The position numbers and the translations under genes are program-made. Positions 10,349 through 21,489 of a DNA stretch of 64,000 bases are shown here, piece after piece; position 1 is the first letter of the stretch, and every line of letters starts with the position of its first letter. The stretch lies in assembly GCA_037783415.1 (NCBI GenBank), contig JAZGTN010000037.1, positions 1,364,001 to 1,428,000 of the forward strand, given 5' to 3'. The notes below the pieces were generated by a model that worked only from the letters and a program-made list of their open reading frames with translations, was not told where the DNA came from and did no database searches. The stretch is from Leptasterias polaris (lineage: Eukaryota > Echinodermata > Asteroidea > Forcipulatida > Asteriidae).

Positions 10349-11263
10349 ATGGAGGACATTCTTCTAGTGAGAATCTACCAGACCATCGTAGGTATCCTGG
10401 GCATCTTTGGCAATACTCTGGTTTGTTTTGTCATCTTGGGTTCTACGATGATTCTCTTGAAGAGTGAAATCAAGATGCCTGACCCCATCCCAAGCAACGC
10501 TCTCGGATGGTTCATCTGTCATGTCTGGTCTGCTTTCATTATTTTCTTCTTGTACGTGATGTCTACGTACAACCTGTTAGCGTTGACCATGGAGCGGTAT
10601 TTCGCCATCGTTCACCCCTTCAAGCACCAGGCAGCACTCGCCACATGGCCTCGTCTCAAAGTCGGCGTAGCCATGACGCTGTGTTGGGCTGTCGCTTTTG
10701 GCTTGAAAATATACAATCTCTTAGTTTTTAGCGAAGAAGACGGTCAATGTGTTAGAAATCCAATTCCCGGATCCAAAATCATGGGAATCATAGTTGTATT
10801 CCTGCAATACTTCTTGCCCGTAGGAGTGATGTTCTTCGCCTACATTCGCATCAGCGTGGAGATGAAGTGGGGAGCGGCCCGTGTCGGCCCGGCACCAGCC
10901 GCAGATCTCCCCAACGGAACAAACACACCTGACATGGCCGAGTCCCTCCTTCGGGCCAGACGCAACACCTTCAAGATGCTCCTGATCGTTTTCATCACGT
11001 TCGTGATCTGCTGGACACCCAACCAGGTCATCTTCCTCATGTTTAACCTGGGTTTTCAATTGACACTGACGGAATGGTTTTATTATCTCTCTGTGGCCAT
11101 GGTAGCTACTAACTCTTGCGTCAACCCTTTCATTTACGCATTTAAATACCGCCAGTTTCGCAAAGGATTACGTCAAATTTGTAGCCGTGTTCGGGAACAA
11201 ACCGTGAATATCGGTACTGAACAAATCCAGTCCTATAATGTTTCAAACCCAAATACCACCTGA
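10349..11263 (+). CDS. Class A GPCR, tandem copy 2, internally deleted
   Basis: A 304-residue open frame, closely related to copy 1 outside one gap. Relative to copy 1 it lacks 22 residues (66 bp, copy-1 positions 3536-3601). These cover intracellular loop 1 and the first half of TM2, including the conserved aspartate. The deletion ends lie at a TCTTG repeat present on both sides in copy 1, so it fits slippage or microhomology repair. The rest is intact: ERY, TM4 tryptophan, CWTP, NPFIY. A receptor missing half of TM2 is unlikely to fold normally, so this may be a recent pseudogene that is still open. Confidence 0.75.
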   Translation: MEDILLVRIYQTIVGILGIFGNTLVCFVILGSTMILLKSEIKMPDPIPSNALGWFICHVWSAFIIFFLYVMSTYNLLALTMERYFAIVHPFKHQAALATWPRLKVGVAMTLCWAVAFGLKIYNLLVFSEEDGQCVRNPIPGSKIMGIIVVFLQYFLPVGVMFFAYIRISVEMKWGAARVGPAPAADLPNGTNTPDMAESLLRARRNTFKMLLIVFITFVICWTPNQVIFLMFNLGFQLTLTEWFYYLSVAMVATNSCVNPFIYAFKYRQFRKGLRQICSRVREQTVNIGTEQIQSYNVSNPNTT

Positions 11264-11689
11264 AAAATGAACTGGCAAGATTTGCTAAACTTCAAATTCA
11301 ACGAGCCTTTTATCTTCACAGATCATTGACTTAATGGGTTCATACATTATTTGCTTTCGGAGGAGCATTTTTAATTCCCATCGTCTAGTTTTCAATAAAA
11401 GGCACCTGACAATAAACCTGTAAAATTGTAACCAAACGCAAAATGGTTTGATTTATCAGAGAGATTGGACTTCAATCAAGCAACGTTGATCAACCGAGTG
11501 TGCAACACTGTCTCCTCAACTTGAACAGTTTCAGGCCGTGCGGAACATTTTTCTTGGGTGAACAGTGAGCTAATGATATGAACATTAGAACGGATAAGGC
11601 TTCAACTTTAAAGCAATCATTTTATTATTTTGTTGAAGACACAGCTATGGAACGACGTTTCACATCAAATCTGCTGGGATCTCGGCCAG
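11264..11689 (+). repeat. 3' flank of GPCR unit 2
   Basis: Paralogous to 5504-5789 and uninterrupted by the TTAA element present in unit 1. It runs straight into the 5' module of unit 3, which shows the units are head to tail. No gene is seen. Confidence 0.65.
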
Positions 11690-12560
11690 ATCTTTACCGT
11701 TTGCCATAATGTTGCTATAATATTTAATAGTATAATTTTATTCATGCTAATATTACTCTCACTAATATTGTTCCTGTGTGCAGTTTGTATACATTTTTTG
11801 CACAAGAATAGAATATTTTTTTATATATATTCCGGAAATTTGTAATTCACAATAAAAAAGCTTGTTTTTATGATGATATAATTATATGATGGCCCATTGG
11901 CCTAGTTATAATGTCAACGTTTCGCGGGTCTTGACAGAACGCTTATATAGTGGCGGCGCTATTGCAGGGGTGGGGGGGGGGGGGGGGGGGGGGGGGGTAG
12001 AGAACGGTGTTTTAGAGAAGGGGCCTCCCCAAGAATCTCCTTTACACACTCAAGGTGGTGTCCGTGAACATTAGCCTAGATTTAACCGCCAAAAAGGTTT
12101 TTTAAAGTTTTGGGTCGCATTGATGCTCGAATTATTACAATAATAAGGTGAAAACAATTAAACCTGTTTGTATTTGGTGTCGTTCTGCAACCGAAAATCA
12201 AATATTGTTGCCATTGTTTTGTATCGTAAACATCGAATGACAATTTGTTCATCAATGCTCGACCCAGTTATCGACAAATATTTTGCTCTCAAGGTGGTAG
12301 AAACTTCTATTCCGTAAATAGTGAGGTTGACAATGTTCCCATAGGATGTGTACAAAGAATACTATCTCGGTAGTTTCCAAATAACACGTTCAACTGTCAT
12401 GTGTTTTCATTGCCTTATTACACATAGTGCGCAAGTGCAATGTGTGAATGGTTAATCCACAAGACTTAATTCTCTTAATATACCGACCAGAAGGCCTTAA
12501 CAAAACTATCTGGTTGACGACGTAACCCGACCGACCCTGAAAATGATTATTGTTAAAAAG
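11690..12560 (+). repeat. 5' module of GPCR repeat unit, copy 3
   Basis: Matches 1088-1900 and 15545-16250. It has GGCGGCGCTAT near 11954 followed by a pure G run of about 25 at 11971-11997, the 'caaggtggtgtccgtgaacattag' phrase, and the 'gaccagaaggcc' segment near 12484. Non-coding. Confidence 0.75.
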
Positions 12561-13548
12561 TTGAACTTAATGGTGAAAATTGCTATAGTGTACATTATAC
12601 TCAAATTAAGATGAAAAACCGAGAAAAGAATACATGATTGCGTGTAGATATGGTAGGTTTTGTTTTAATTTTGTGCGAACATTATTTTGCCATAACAACT
12701 GGTTCACCAAATGGTTCAGGCAATTTTACCCACCTCCAAAAAATAAATAAATAAAAAATAAATAAAAAGAAGAAGACAAAACCCAAACATCAAACTTCCG
12801 ACCCAAAATTTGGGCCGTCAATGTTATTACGGTTGATATCTACAAAATATCTGCATTCAACTTTTGTGTAAGGATTGTAATTTTCACAAAAATGGAAATT
12901 ACTAGAATGTTTCTACAGTGCTCATTGGTCAACTTCTAACCATTCATGACATGTGATGTTTTGCTGCTGACGAACATTTTCAAAAGAATAAAAAGCCAAT
13001 GTCAGTAAAAGTTGGACAAGGTATCAGTGAGGCCCAGACCTGACATTTCAAGCTGAGTTTTAGAATCATGAGTAAGTGTTTTCCTTTTTGTATCTTTTTG
13101 TGTGCGTTCTATTTCCATTACTGGAAATGACAGTCTTGTCTATTATTTTGGACTGAATACTGGAAATGCATCTTAAGAATTGACTTTAATGTATGTCTAA
13201 GGTCGAATAATTTTTTGAGAGGGTTTCGGATAGCTAACTTAATTATGGGCTGTTCTCCAGCTTCTCAAATGTATTCAATCTTCAATACTTTTGCTCTTTT
13301 TGCCGTCTTAATTTCTTCCATTATACATCAATTTCAGTCCAAGCCACGCGAAGTTCTATTTTCTGAATGATAAGTGTGCCGTGATTTAAAATGTCGCAAT
13401 GAAATATTGTCAAATTCAACCTCGCTCAAGCAGCGACTTCGCAAGCAGTTTGCTGATTCTGTGAAGATGAGAAACGGACTTGCATTATAGACGCATCACT
13501 AAGTACTAGCGACGCCATTTCCTGACTTTAACAGCAGATTTCAAGAAT
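12561..13548 (+). other. Upstream region of GPCR 3
   Basis: No gene is seen. An A-rich simple stretch lies at 12740-12775. Part of the region (12830-13200) parallels 2690-3030 upstream of receptor 1. The last ~120 bp are a diverged version of the conserved receptor 5' flank ('gccatttcctgactttaaca'). Confidence 0.5.
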
Positions 13549-14535
13549 ATGGAGGAAATTCTTCTTTTGCGAATCTACCAGACCATCGTAGGTATCCTGG
13601 GCATCTTTGGCAATGCTCTGGTTTGTTTTATCATCTTGAAAATACCAGCCATGCAAACTCGTACAAACGCTTTCATCTTCCACCAGGCAGTGATTGATTT
13701 CTTGGGATCTACGATGATTCTCTTGAAGAGTGAAATCAAGGTGCCTGACCCCATTCCAAGCAACGCTCTCGGATGGTTCGTCTGTCATGTCTGGTCTGAT
13801 TTCATTCTTTTCTTCTTCTTCGTAATGTCTACGTTCAACCTGTTGATACTCACGTTGGAGCGGTATTTCGCTATCTTACACCCGTTCAAGTACCAGGTGC
13901 TGTTTGCCACTTGGCCTCGCCTCAAAGTCGGTATTGCCATGGCGATGTGTTGGGTTGTTTCGGCCGTGTTGGAGTCATACCTACTCTTCATCTTCAAAGT
14001 TGAAAACGGGCGTTGTGTTCAAAATGTGGTCCCAGGGTCCCGGGCTTTGGGGATCCTCACGGCATTCATGCAGTATATCATACCGGTGGGAGTGATGCTG
14101 TTTGCTAACATTCGCATCAGTGTGGAGATGAAGCGGGGAGCGGCCCGTGTCGGCCCGGCACCAGCCGCACATCTTCCCAACGGAGCAAACGCACCAGACA
14201 TGGCCGAGTCCCTCCTTCGTGCCAGACGCAACACCTTCAAGATGCTCCTGATCGTTTTCATCACGTTCGTGATCTGCTGGACACCCGACCAGGTCACCTT
14301 CCTTTTGTTTAACCTCGGATGGGACATCACACATAACGAGTGGTTTTACCGATTCGGCGTAGCATTGGTGGGGACCAATTCTTGTGTCAACCCCGTCATT
14401 TATGCGTTCAAGTACCGTCAATTCCGCAACGGACTTCGACAAATCTTTGGCGGTGGATGCAAAAGCGCTTTGGATGCTTCCAGTGTTGGTTCAAAAGATG
14501 AAAATGAATTGGGAGAGAGACCTGGTGCCCGCTAA
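13549..14535 (+). CDS. Class A GPCR, tandem copy 3
   Basis: A 328-residue single-exon receptor. Marks: GN in TM1, aspartate in TM2 (AVIDF), ERY after TM3, CW in TM4, extracellular loop 2 cysteine (GRCVQN), CWTP in TM6, NPVIY in TM7. The N-terminal ~90 residues and the third intracellular loop are nearly identical to copy 1, even at the nucleotide level. TM3 to TM5 and the stretch from extracellular loop 3 through helix 8 differ strongly, with a different C-terminal tail ending GERPGAR. This patchwork suggests gene conversion. The start is an ATG; ligand and G-protein class are unknown. Confidence 0.9.
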   Translation: MEEILLLRIYQTIVGILGIFGNALVCFIILKIPAMQTRTNAFIFHQAVIDFLGSTMILLKSEIKVPDPIPSNALGWFVCHVWSDFILFFFFVMSTFNLLILTLERYFAILHPFKYQVLFATWPRLKVGIAMAMCWVVSAVLESYLLFIFKVENGRCVQNVVPGSRALGILTAFMQYIIPVGVMLFANIRISVEMKRGAARVGPAPAAHLPNGANAPDMAESLLRARRNTFKMLLIVFITFVICWTPDQVTFLLFNLGWDITHNEWFYRFGVALVGTNSCVNPVIYAFKYRQFRNGLRQIFGGGCKSALDASSVGSKDENELGERPGAR

Positions 14536-15280
14536 ATGCACACTTACCTAGTAACAACACACAAGACTTAAATATTTTTGGGTAGTGATCTCCTCTAGTA
14601 AATGTATCAATCGTTCGCTACACAGTCAGAGTCTGCTTATTCCTGGATACATTAATCCTGACATTGAGAAATGACACAGTATGGTAACATTTCACTTCAC
14701 CAAAAACACGTTTTGAAACTTGATATTTCATGACTTCGCACAAGATGACAGACAGTAAGTAGAATAGCATAAAGCATTACGTGTGCAGAAAAATACCGAC
14801 ATTTTGCCAACGGACCGAGCGTTATAGACCTTTCTATTGCAACGTCACAGCTCGAGTTTTTGCCAACCGAGGTTGGAAAACCATGGGAAGCTATAACTGC
14901 AAATCAGAAACAGATAGCTTTCCATAGGTCGTAGCAATGTTACACAAAATTAATATTCAAAAATAGTATTGATTTTGTTGGAAACAAATCAACCAATCAA
15001 GGGAGGTATTTCAGTTCGTGGATCTTTACAGAAAATGTTGAATTTGGTCACAATTTTTTTCAACACGATTGAATGTTTTGCTAACATTCGGCCGTTCATG
15101 CCCACCGGTGCACTTTGTTTATCAACATGGAATGTCTATAGACTCTACTCGGGCCAAGTCTAATAGCTGGGCTCAACTTTATAGAGCTGCTTTAACGGCC
15201 GATTGTGTGCTGACTGTGCTATTTCATATATACATGTAGTAGTTGTAGTAGTAGCCCTGCTAACCGTAAGCACAGTATAT
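14536..15280. other. Downstream of GPCR 3, no gene seen
   Basis: Includes a short GTAGTAGTT simple repeat at 15236-15255. No domain-bearing open frame was found. Confidence 0.45.
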
Positions 15281-15485
15281 CAGGGCCCACTTCATAAAGC
15301 ATGGAAGCAGACGTTTTCTGCTTATGGAGCGGTCATTATATTGTTTATTTCATAAACACTGCTAATTAAGGAATGCAAAAGGCACTCTAACTAATTACTT
15401 GTGGTTTCAGTGTAAGCAAACTCAATCGTTTATGAAAACACACTTTTGCTTCCTCTTGTTTATCTGCTATAAAAGTACACAAATT
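15281..15485 (+). repeat. Interspersed repeat beginning 'cagggcccacttcataaagc'
   Basis: The opening phrase recurs as 'cagggccgaatttcataaagc' at 53656. Both are followed by a stretch rich in 'agca', 'tttgct' and 'ttataaaa' motifs. They are diverged copies of one short interspersed family; SINE or MITE status is not settled by the sequence. Confidence 0.45.
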
Positions 15486-15544
15486 TACTCACCGGTAAAT
15501 AGCTCTTGGAAATTTGACCGGGGCTGAAAGTTACAGGTATATAC

Positions 15545-16250
15545 ACTACAACTTTGCACCATTAAACAATTTAATAATCTGCTAATATTATTCTCGCTTA
15601 TATTGTCCAGTATATGCAGCTTCAGTTTATTTATTTTCACCAGAACGAATTATTTTATTACTTAAGCTTGTAACTTACAACAATAAGCTTGGTTTTAAAA
15701 TGATAATATAATATGTATGTACCCAGTTATATTTAATTGTTTCGCGGGTTTTGACGCCACGCTTATACTGGCGGCGCTATATAAGTTGGGTCGGGGCGGG
15801 CCGGGGAAATGGGGGGGGGGGGGGGGGGGAAGGGGACTCCCCGAGCTTGTCAAGCATTTGTTACACACACAGGGTGGTGTCCTAAATTTAACCGCAACAA
15901 AGTAAAATAAAACTTTGGGAGCATTGCTTCTGAGATTTACTACCGAAAACAATTTAACCTGTTTATTTTTTAAATTGTACTGCACTCGCAAATCAAACAT
16001 TGTGGCCATCGTTTGGTATCATAAACACCCACAGACAATTGGGCATCGACAATTTGAATACGCTATTCCGTATTAAGTAGTGAGGTTGAAAATGTTCCCA
16101 ATGGATAAGCACAAAAAATGCGACCTCAGTGGTTTCCAATTAATAACACGTTCAACTGACGTAAGTCATACGTTTTGAGTGAGTGTTTTATTACGCATAG
16201 TGCGCAAGTGCGTCGCAATGTGTGAATGCCTAATTAGATAACAGCCGGAA
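15545..16250 (+). repeat. 5' module of GPCR repeat unit, orphan copy 4
   Basis: Carries the same order of landmarks as the other modules: 'aatttaataat' region, GGCGGCGCTATA at 15770 followed by a G tract (15811-15829), 'acacacagggtggtgtcc', and the AACACGTTCAACTGAC block near 16147. No receptor follows, so this copy lost its gene or was duplicated without it. Confidence 0.7.
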
Positions 16251-16639
16251 AGGGTCAAAACTCAAGAAATCATTATGCCAGAGAATATATAGACAAATAT
16301 TGTTAATACCTGTGTCGGACTCTGTTACACATTTCATATTAATATTATTATAACTCTTTTAGACTAGTCCGACGAAGATTTATTATTTAGACAAACACCA
16401 CATGTGTGAGTGCATGGAGGTAGAATTGAAGACTTCTCCTTATCAGTCGTAAAACAAACGATCGTTAAACCACGTCCTAGAGTTACTGTTCCCACGGTTT
16501 CTCCTGACCACAGCACATTAATTGCCATGTCCGGAATTTCCCCCTCTCGCAAGCTCAGTAGTTTCTTTGTCTTAAATAGTTTGCCCAAATTTGGTCGTCT
16601 TTGCTGACCACGAAGTTATTTTAAAATGTAGTCCACTAG
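16251..16639. other. Intergenic, no gene seen
   Basis: Overlapping short open frames occur on both strands at 16364-16607; neither shows a recognisable domain. Confidence 0.4.
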
Positions 16640-16771
16640 TCTTTTTTGTGATTGGTTGAAGCTCATTTAGGACATCATTGTTTTAAGACTTTGACCAATC
16701 AAATAGTTATTTCTGTCCGAGTGCGTGACCAGCCGGGTTTTTAAACCCATGTTTCGCTCCTGGCTCCTCAG
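16640..16771 (+). promoter_or_regulatory. Possible promoter with two CCAAT boxes
   Basis: GTGATTGGTTG (inverted CCAAT) near 16648 and GACCAATCAAAT near 16690 lie 80-120 bp before a TATA-like GGTTTTTAAACC at 16734. The 142-bp repeated exon-like sequence starts about 30 bp after that. The spacing fits a core promoter, but there is no expression evidence. Confidence 0.35.
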
Positions 16772-16913
16772 AAGCGAGAACGTCCTGAGATGCTAAGTCA
16801 GAAAAAGTGTCCCGCTATACACTTTGTCTTGACTTGATTGGAACGCGACGACTTTTCCCTAAAAGTGGTTCCTAAACTATTGCATCCCTTTTTCACGTGC
16901 TCTGTTGATACAG
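16772..16913 (+). repeat. 142-bp exon-like direct repeat, copy 1
   Basis: Apparently identical to 17798-17939. It is preceded by CTCAG and ends TGATACAG followed by GTAAGC, a consensus 5' splice site. It starts about where transcription would begin if the upstream TATA-like site is used. The longest ATG frame inside is 15 codons, so it would be untranslated exon. Confidence 0.7.
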
Positions 16914-17797
16914 GTAAGCTACTTTTCATGTTATTTTCTATGTATAAACTTATTCCTTAATTGTATTTGATTATTGATTGATTGATTGTTCAACAAGGTG
17001 GTTGAAAACAAACTCAAGATGGATGGAACAGTCCAATATGAGTTTCTAAATAGATTGTTTGAACAATGCTGTTAACTGTTTTTTGAGATGTATAGGATCA
17101 CTAAATAATCTTTGTGTAACCTTTCTTATTGCTCACTACGTATACGGAAAAGCTTTAGGAGTTCCGTCCAATTACCGTTAGATTTTTGTGTTGCTTATAT
17201 CTTTGATTTAGTTGTATAGCATTTTATTGATTGTAACAATTATACACTCGTATCTATTATTTGTCGTTTATTAAGGCGTTTCATTTCTTGATAGAAATCC
17301 ATTTAGTTATTGGAATACTTAATTGAAGCATTCTCTGATTCAATCCAAGTTATCAAAACTAAACCGTTTATTGATAGCCATGATTCTATACTTTTGTCGA
17401 GACTTTCAAACACAAGTACTGCGCCTATAATTCTTGGCTATACTTATTTTGTCCTGAGATAACCTGTTTATAGTATAGCATGGTCATGCACATTATTTTC
17501 AACTAGTAGCTTATACGACTGTTTGCTGTTTGGGATTATAAACAATTGCGATCTTTGACCGGTTGACCACCTATGTTCCGCACACATACATACAAAGATC
17601 TACGTTGAGCGATATCCTTGATATGTTTTATTCAATATTCCTTTTCGAAGCCCAAGTGTTTTCCACATGATTATTATGTTCCTAAGAGAACATGTTCAAG
17701 TCGCCAATTTCATTGAACGAGTGATATTTTGTTTATTATAATTAGTTAGACTCAATTTTCTATGGTTGGTTGTATTTTGCATAATTGATTGATATAG
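16914..17797 (+). other. GT-AG intron-like interval between identical 142-bp copies
   Basis: Starts GTAAGCTAC and ends GATATAG, 884 bp, with a T-rich 3' part. It is bounded precisely by the two copies of the 142-bp sequence. No gene is seen inside. Confidence 0.45.
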
Positions 17798-17939
17798 AAG
17801 CGAGAACGTCCTGAGATGCTAAGTCAGAAAAAGTGTCCCGCTATACACTTTGTCTTGACTTGATTGGAACGCGACGACTTTTCCCTAAAAGTGGTTCCTA
17901 AACTATTGCATCCCTTTTTCACGTGCTCTGTTGATACAG
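17798..17939 (+). repeat. 142-bp exon-like direct repeat, copy 2
   Basis: Same sequence as 16772-16913, but here preceded by GATATAG (an acceptor) and followed by ATGTACTAGCC instead of a splice donor. A non-ATG open frame runs from inside it to 18070 with no domain. Confidence 0.7.
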
Positions 17940-18439
17940 ATGTACTAGCCCCCAGGTCCGCTTTGGTAGATATGACCCGGTTCATCTCTCCACCTTGCCC
18001 CGCTTCTCAACCCCTTTCATCGCCTTTTTCCTGGACCTTGAAGTTGTCATCTTGGAGCCCATCTGAGTGACGTGTACCTTCCATCCCCAGCCGTAGAAGT
18101 GCAGATAAACCCAGCTAAGATCTTTACCAATATCCATGTATTTTCACCGATGTATTTTTGTATATTTTATCAAGTGTTAGATCGTATTCCATTTGATGAT
18201 AATAACTTCTAACTGAAGCTATTGTATTTTAACCTACACTTGTATTTATCAAATTCTTTATATTTCAATTGCTTGTTTATCATTTACATACTGTTGTTGG
18301 CATTATTTGTATGAACCAATAATAATACGGTGATCCCAGTTGGAGAATCAAACCACATATATAGCTGTCCGTTGCGTTTATTTACCGAGCAAGTTTCCCT
18401 TACACAACATAGAACCGATCGCAGGCTCTAAATTAATAG
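17940..18439 (+). other. Possible 3' part of a transcript, no gene seen
   Basis: AT-rich sequence with scattered TTTGTAT and AATAAT strings. An open frame continues to 18070 and then stops. It may be the 3' untranslated part of the unit that starts near 16770. Confidence 0.3.
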
Positions 18440-18760
18440 AGGTAAAAACCTGTGACACCTGCATTGTAGGATTCGAACAGGCTTCTCGCCACCGACCGGG
18501 CAAGATCCTCGATCTAGCGGTTAAGACATCTGATCTGAAATGTGGGGTCGTGGGTTCGAATCTCACCATGGTAGCTTGTGGGATTTCTTCGGCAAGAATC
18601 GCAGAGCATTCGGTGTAATGGTCGAATCCAAATGATATTATTGACTGTTCATTCTCGCCTTACATGAGGTTCTTGAGTGAACACTGTGGTCCTTAGTGAG
18701 TGCGGAGTAAGGACAGTGTGCGTGAACCTCTAGAAAGCATTTATCAAATTGCTCTATATA
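18440..18760 (+). mobile_element. tRNA-derived SINE
   Basis: The tRNA-like head at about 18512-18580 has an A-box-like TAGCGGTTAAGAC and a B box GGGTTCGAATCT about 35 bp later, as in internal RNA polymerase III promoters. Flanking stems are poor and a full cloverleaf cannot be drawn, so it is a SINE and not a tRNA gene. The tail includes 'ccttagtgagtgcggagtaagg'. Boundaries are approximate. Confidence 0.6.
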
Positions 18761-19558
18761 GGTCCACTGGTATACAACAATGAGTGCAGTAGTCAGTGTC
18801 CGTCCACAATTTGGAATGAACGAAATGTTCCATTCAGGAATGTTCTATTCAGCGAGACAAAGCCGAGTTAAATGGAACATTCCATCTTGTGACCAAAATT
18901 CTCTCCTGCACGAAAACGTTTATGGTTTGTAATACTTGGTTTTAAGTCCAAGTGGATCTGTGTCATTTGATTGGAGGATAGAGCTAAGAAAAATTAACTG
19001 ATGTGATGGCATTCTGTACTGCTGTAAACTAAACATGGTGTGAGTTCGGTCAAAATGAGATGGAAATTAATGTGCAGTGAATGGAGCAGTAAATGGAACA
19101 AGAACTCCAACGGTTTGATTTATGAATGCCCGTCAATCCTGCAGTCCTCCAATCGATCTGACAACACTCTTCTTGAGTGTTTTATATAATACACCCTGTT
19201 TCATAAAGACGTACGCAATCACAAAGATTGTGTCAGCAGTTTTCCCGTCAATGTTTTGGTTTGAAATCAATCAAAAGTTCAATGCCGTACACTGAAACGT
19301 ATACACTGCCGTGCATTCAGTCTTGGAGGTGGGTCTCACAAAATACACCGCAGTGCGCCGCAGACAAAAGCACGATGCTCGTGTAAGTGACGTTTCCTAC
19401 GAAGCAAATCAAACAGAATTTAAAGTGAATTCACATTTAAAAGTCAAAAGAGACTTTCAATTCCACTACAAGAACCAATCAAAACAATGACCTCATAATG
19501 AAGTCATTGTAGTAATTCGAAGCGTTAAAAAATTATCAGGTGACAAATTATGAACATA
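18761..19558. other. Intergenic, no gene seen
   Basis: Contains an imperfect 'gaaatgttccattcaggaatgttc' repeat near 18828 and otherwise nothing recognisable. Confidence 0.4.
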
Positions 19559-20547
19559 CGGAGCTCTGGAAGTGCCATCCGCATGTTGAGATCCTGTCAT
19601 AATTATCTCGGGATGACGACATCCTAAACGCAAATAAGTCGACATACCGAGATAATTATGTCGGGATGTTGACATCCTTAAGGTAGGATGTCGTCTTGCT
19701 GTGATGATTTATACGGAGCTCTGGAAGTGCCATCCGACATGTTGAGATCCTGTCATAATTATCTCGGGATGACGACATCCTAAACGCAAATAAGTCGACA
19801 TACCGAGATAATTATGTCGGGATGTTGACATCCTTAAGGTATAGGATGTCGTCTTGCTGTGATGATTTACCTCGGGATGACGACACCCTAAAAGCAGGAT
19901 GTCGTCTTGCTGTGATGATTTATCTCGGGATGACGACATCCTAAAAGTAGGATGCCGTCTTGCTGTAATAATTTATCTTGGCAAGACGACATCCTACTTT
20001 TGGGATGTTGTCATCCCAAGATAAATTATTACAGCAAGACGGCATCCTACTTTTAGGATGTCGACATCCCAAAATAAATCATCACAACAAGACGGCATCA
20101 TCCCAAAAGTAGGATGTCGTCTTGCTGTGATAATTTATCTCGGGATGTCGACATCCTTAAGGTAGAATGCCATTCACTGCATCACGCATCACGTAGGCCT
20201 GGGTGTCGCTCAAAGGCCTTTACTAAAAAGAATTCGCGAAGGCCGCGTGTACGACATCCTACCTATAAGGATGTCGTCATCCCGAGATAAATAATCACAG
20301 CAAGACGACATCCTACTTTTAGGATGTCGACATCCCAAGATAAATTATCACAGGAAGACGACTTCCTAGTTTTGGGATGTCGACATCCCGAGATAAATTA
20401 TCACAGGAAGACGACTTCCTAGTTTTGGGATGTCGACATCCCGAGATAAATAATCACAGCAAGACGACATCCAACTTTTAGGATGTCATCATCCCGAGAT
20501 AATTATGTCAGGATCTCAACATGTCGGATGGCACTTCCAGAGCTCCG
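19559..20547. mobile_element. TA-flanked palindromic minisatellite element
   Basis: The ends are inverted: CGGAGCTCTGGAAGTGCC at 19559 and its inverse ending at 20547, each next to TA. The inverted match extends about 57 bp. The left end is repeated at about 19710. The interior is built from units with GGATGTCGTCTTGCTGTGAT and TTATCTCGGGATGTCGACAT in both orientations, so the strand can fold in many ways. TA duplications suggest a Tc1/mariner-like mover; no transposase is present. Confidence 0.75.
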
Positions 20548-21489
20548 TACTTTTCAACCAACTGTTAGTGAATATTTTATTGAATTATTGGGCTTGTTTA
20601 AAGTATATATCCATTCATTGGTAATTTTGTTCACCAATTGTTGGTAAATGTTGTATCCAATTATTGGGATTGTTTAAATTGTTGTGATAAGTCGTACAAC
20701 CAGGCATAGAAACGATCTTTCCCACAATGGCAATCGGTGGCGAGCTGTGCCCTTGGCGTCTCTCTCACAAACGTGAGGTTGCCCAGTAGTTTATAGATGC
20801 CTTGGAAGGTTAGTTTTTAACTAAATGTTTCCTGTTCAGTTGTTGTACACAGTCGTGACAGTTTCAGCGCAAGCAATGCAGTGATAGTTCCAGGTATGTT
20901 TTGTAGTGCATGTATGTACTACACACACACAACACAACATACACGCACCCATGCCACGGGCTAGACTTGTTGACAAGTCGTTAATGATGGTCGCGGTGGG
21001 TCGAGTCGCGTGAGGTGCTGCAGCATAATAAAGAATGCTCTCGCGAGATCACTGCTCTCGCGCGAAGTTGCTGGCTGCCGACTCTTCGTCATTAACGACT
21101 TGTGAAACCCGCCGGCGGTACATATTCATTTATTCATGTACGGACACAGTGTACATTACGGTTGCTGTAGCGACGATCATGAAGACGAGTCCATTTTATC
21201 TAAGGGTAGTACTAATTTTAGTTACTGTAAATGTACTGAATGCTTGCGCTTGAGACATCTGTGGGTGTATTTTGTGGGTGTTAACTCCTTCATTAATTTA
21301 GTAACTAAAGAAATAAAGTAAACTTATCTTAAAATTCATTATTATAATAATTGTTTAAGATGTGTGTTTTGCCTCATAAAAATAAATAATGCCTACCGTG
21401 AATAGTTTCTGATACGCTCCAATCATTTAACCCGATGTGTTCTACAGTAATTGTGTTATAAGTGTGTATAAACAACATACACGGAAACC

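Noticed and set aside
16772..17939. Short LTR retrotransposon (142-bp direct repeats)
   Set aside because: No TG...CA ends, no primer site or polypurine tract, and promoter-like sequence is present only before the first copy.
17864..18070. 68-residue coding exon
   Set aside because: No in-frame ATG at a sensible position and no domain; kept only as a possible transcript tail.
18505..18580. Functional tRNA gene
   Set aside because: A and B boxes are present but acceptor and anticodon stems do not pair and no anticodon loop is clear; the tail matches a SINE layout.
19493..19939. Minus-strand proteins with repeated SRHNYLGMSTYLRLGCRHPE
   Set aside because: Translation of the palindromic minisatellite, not a gene.
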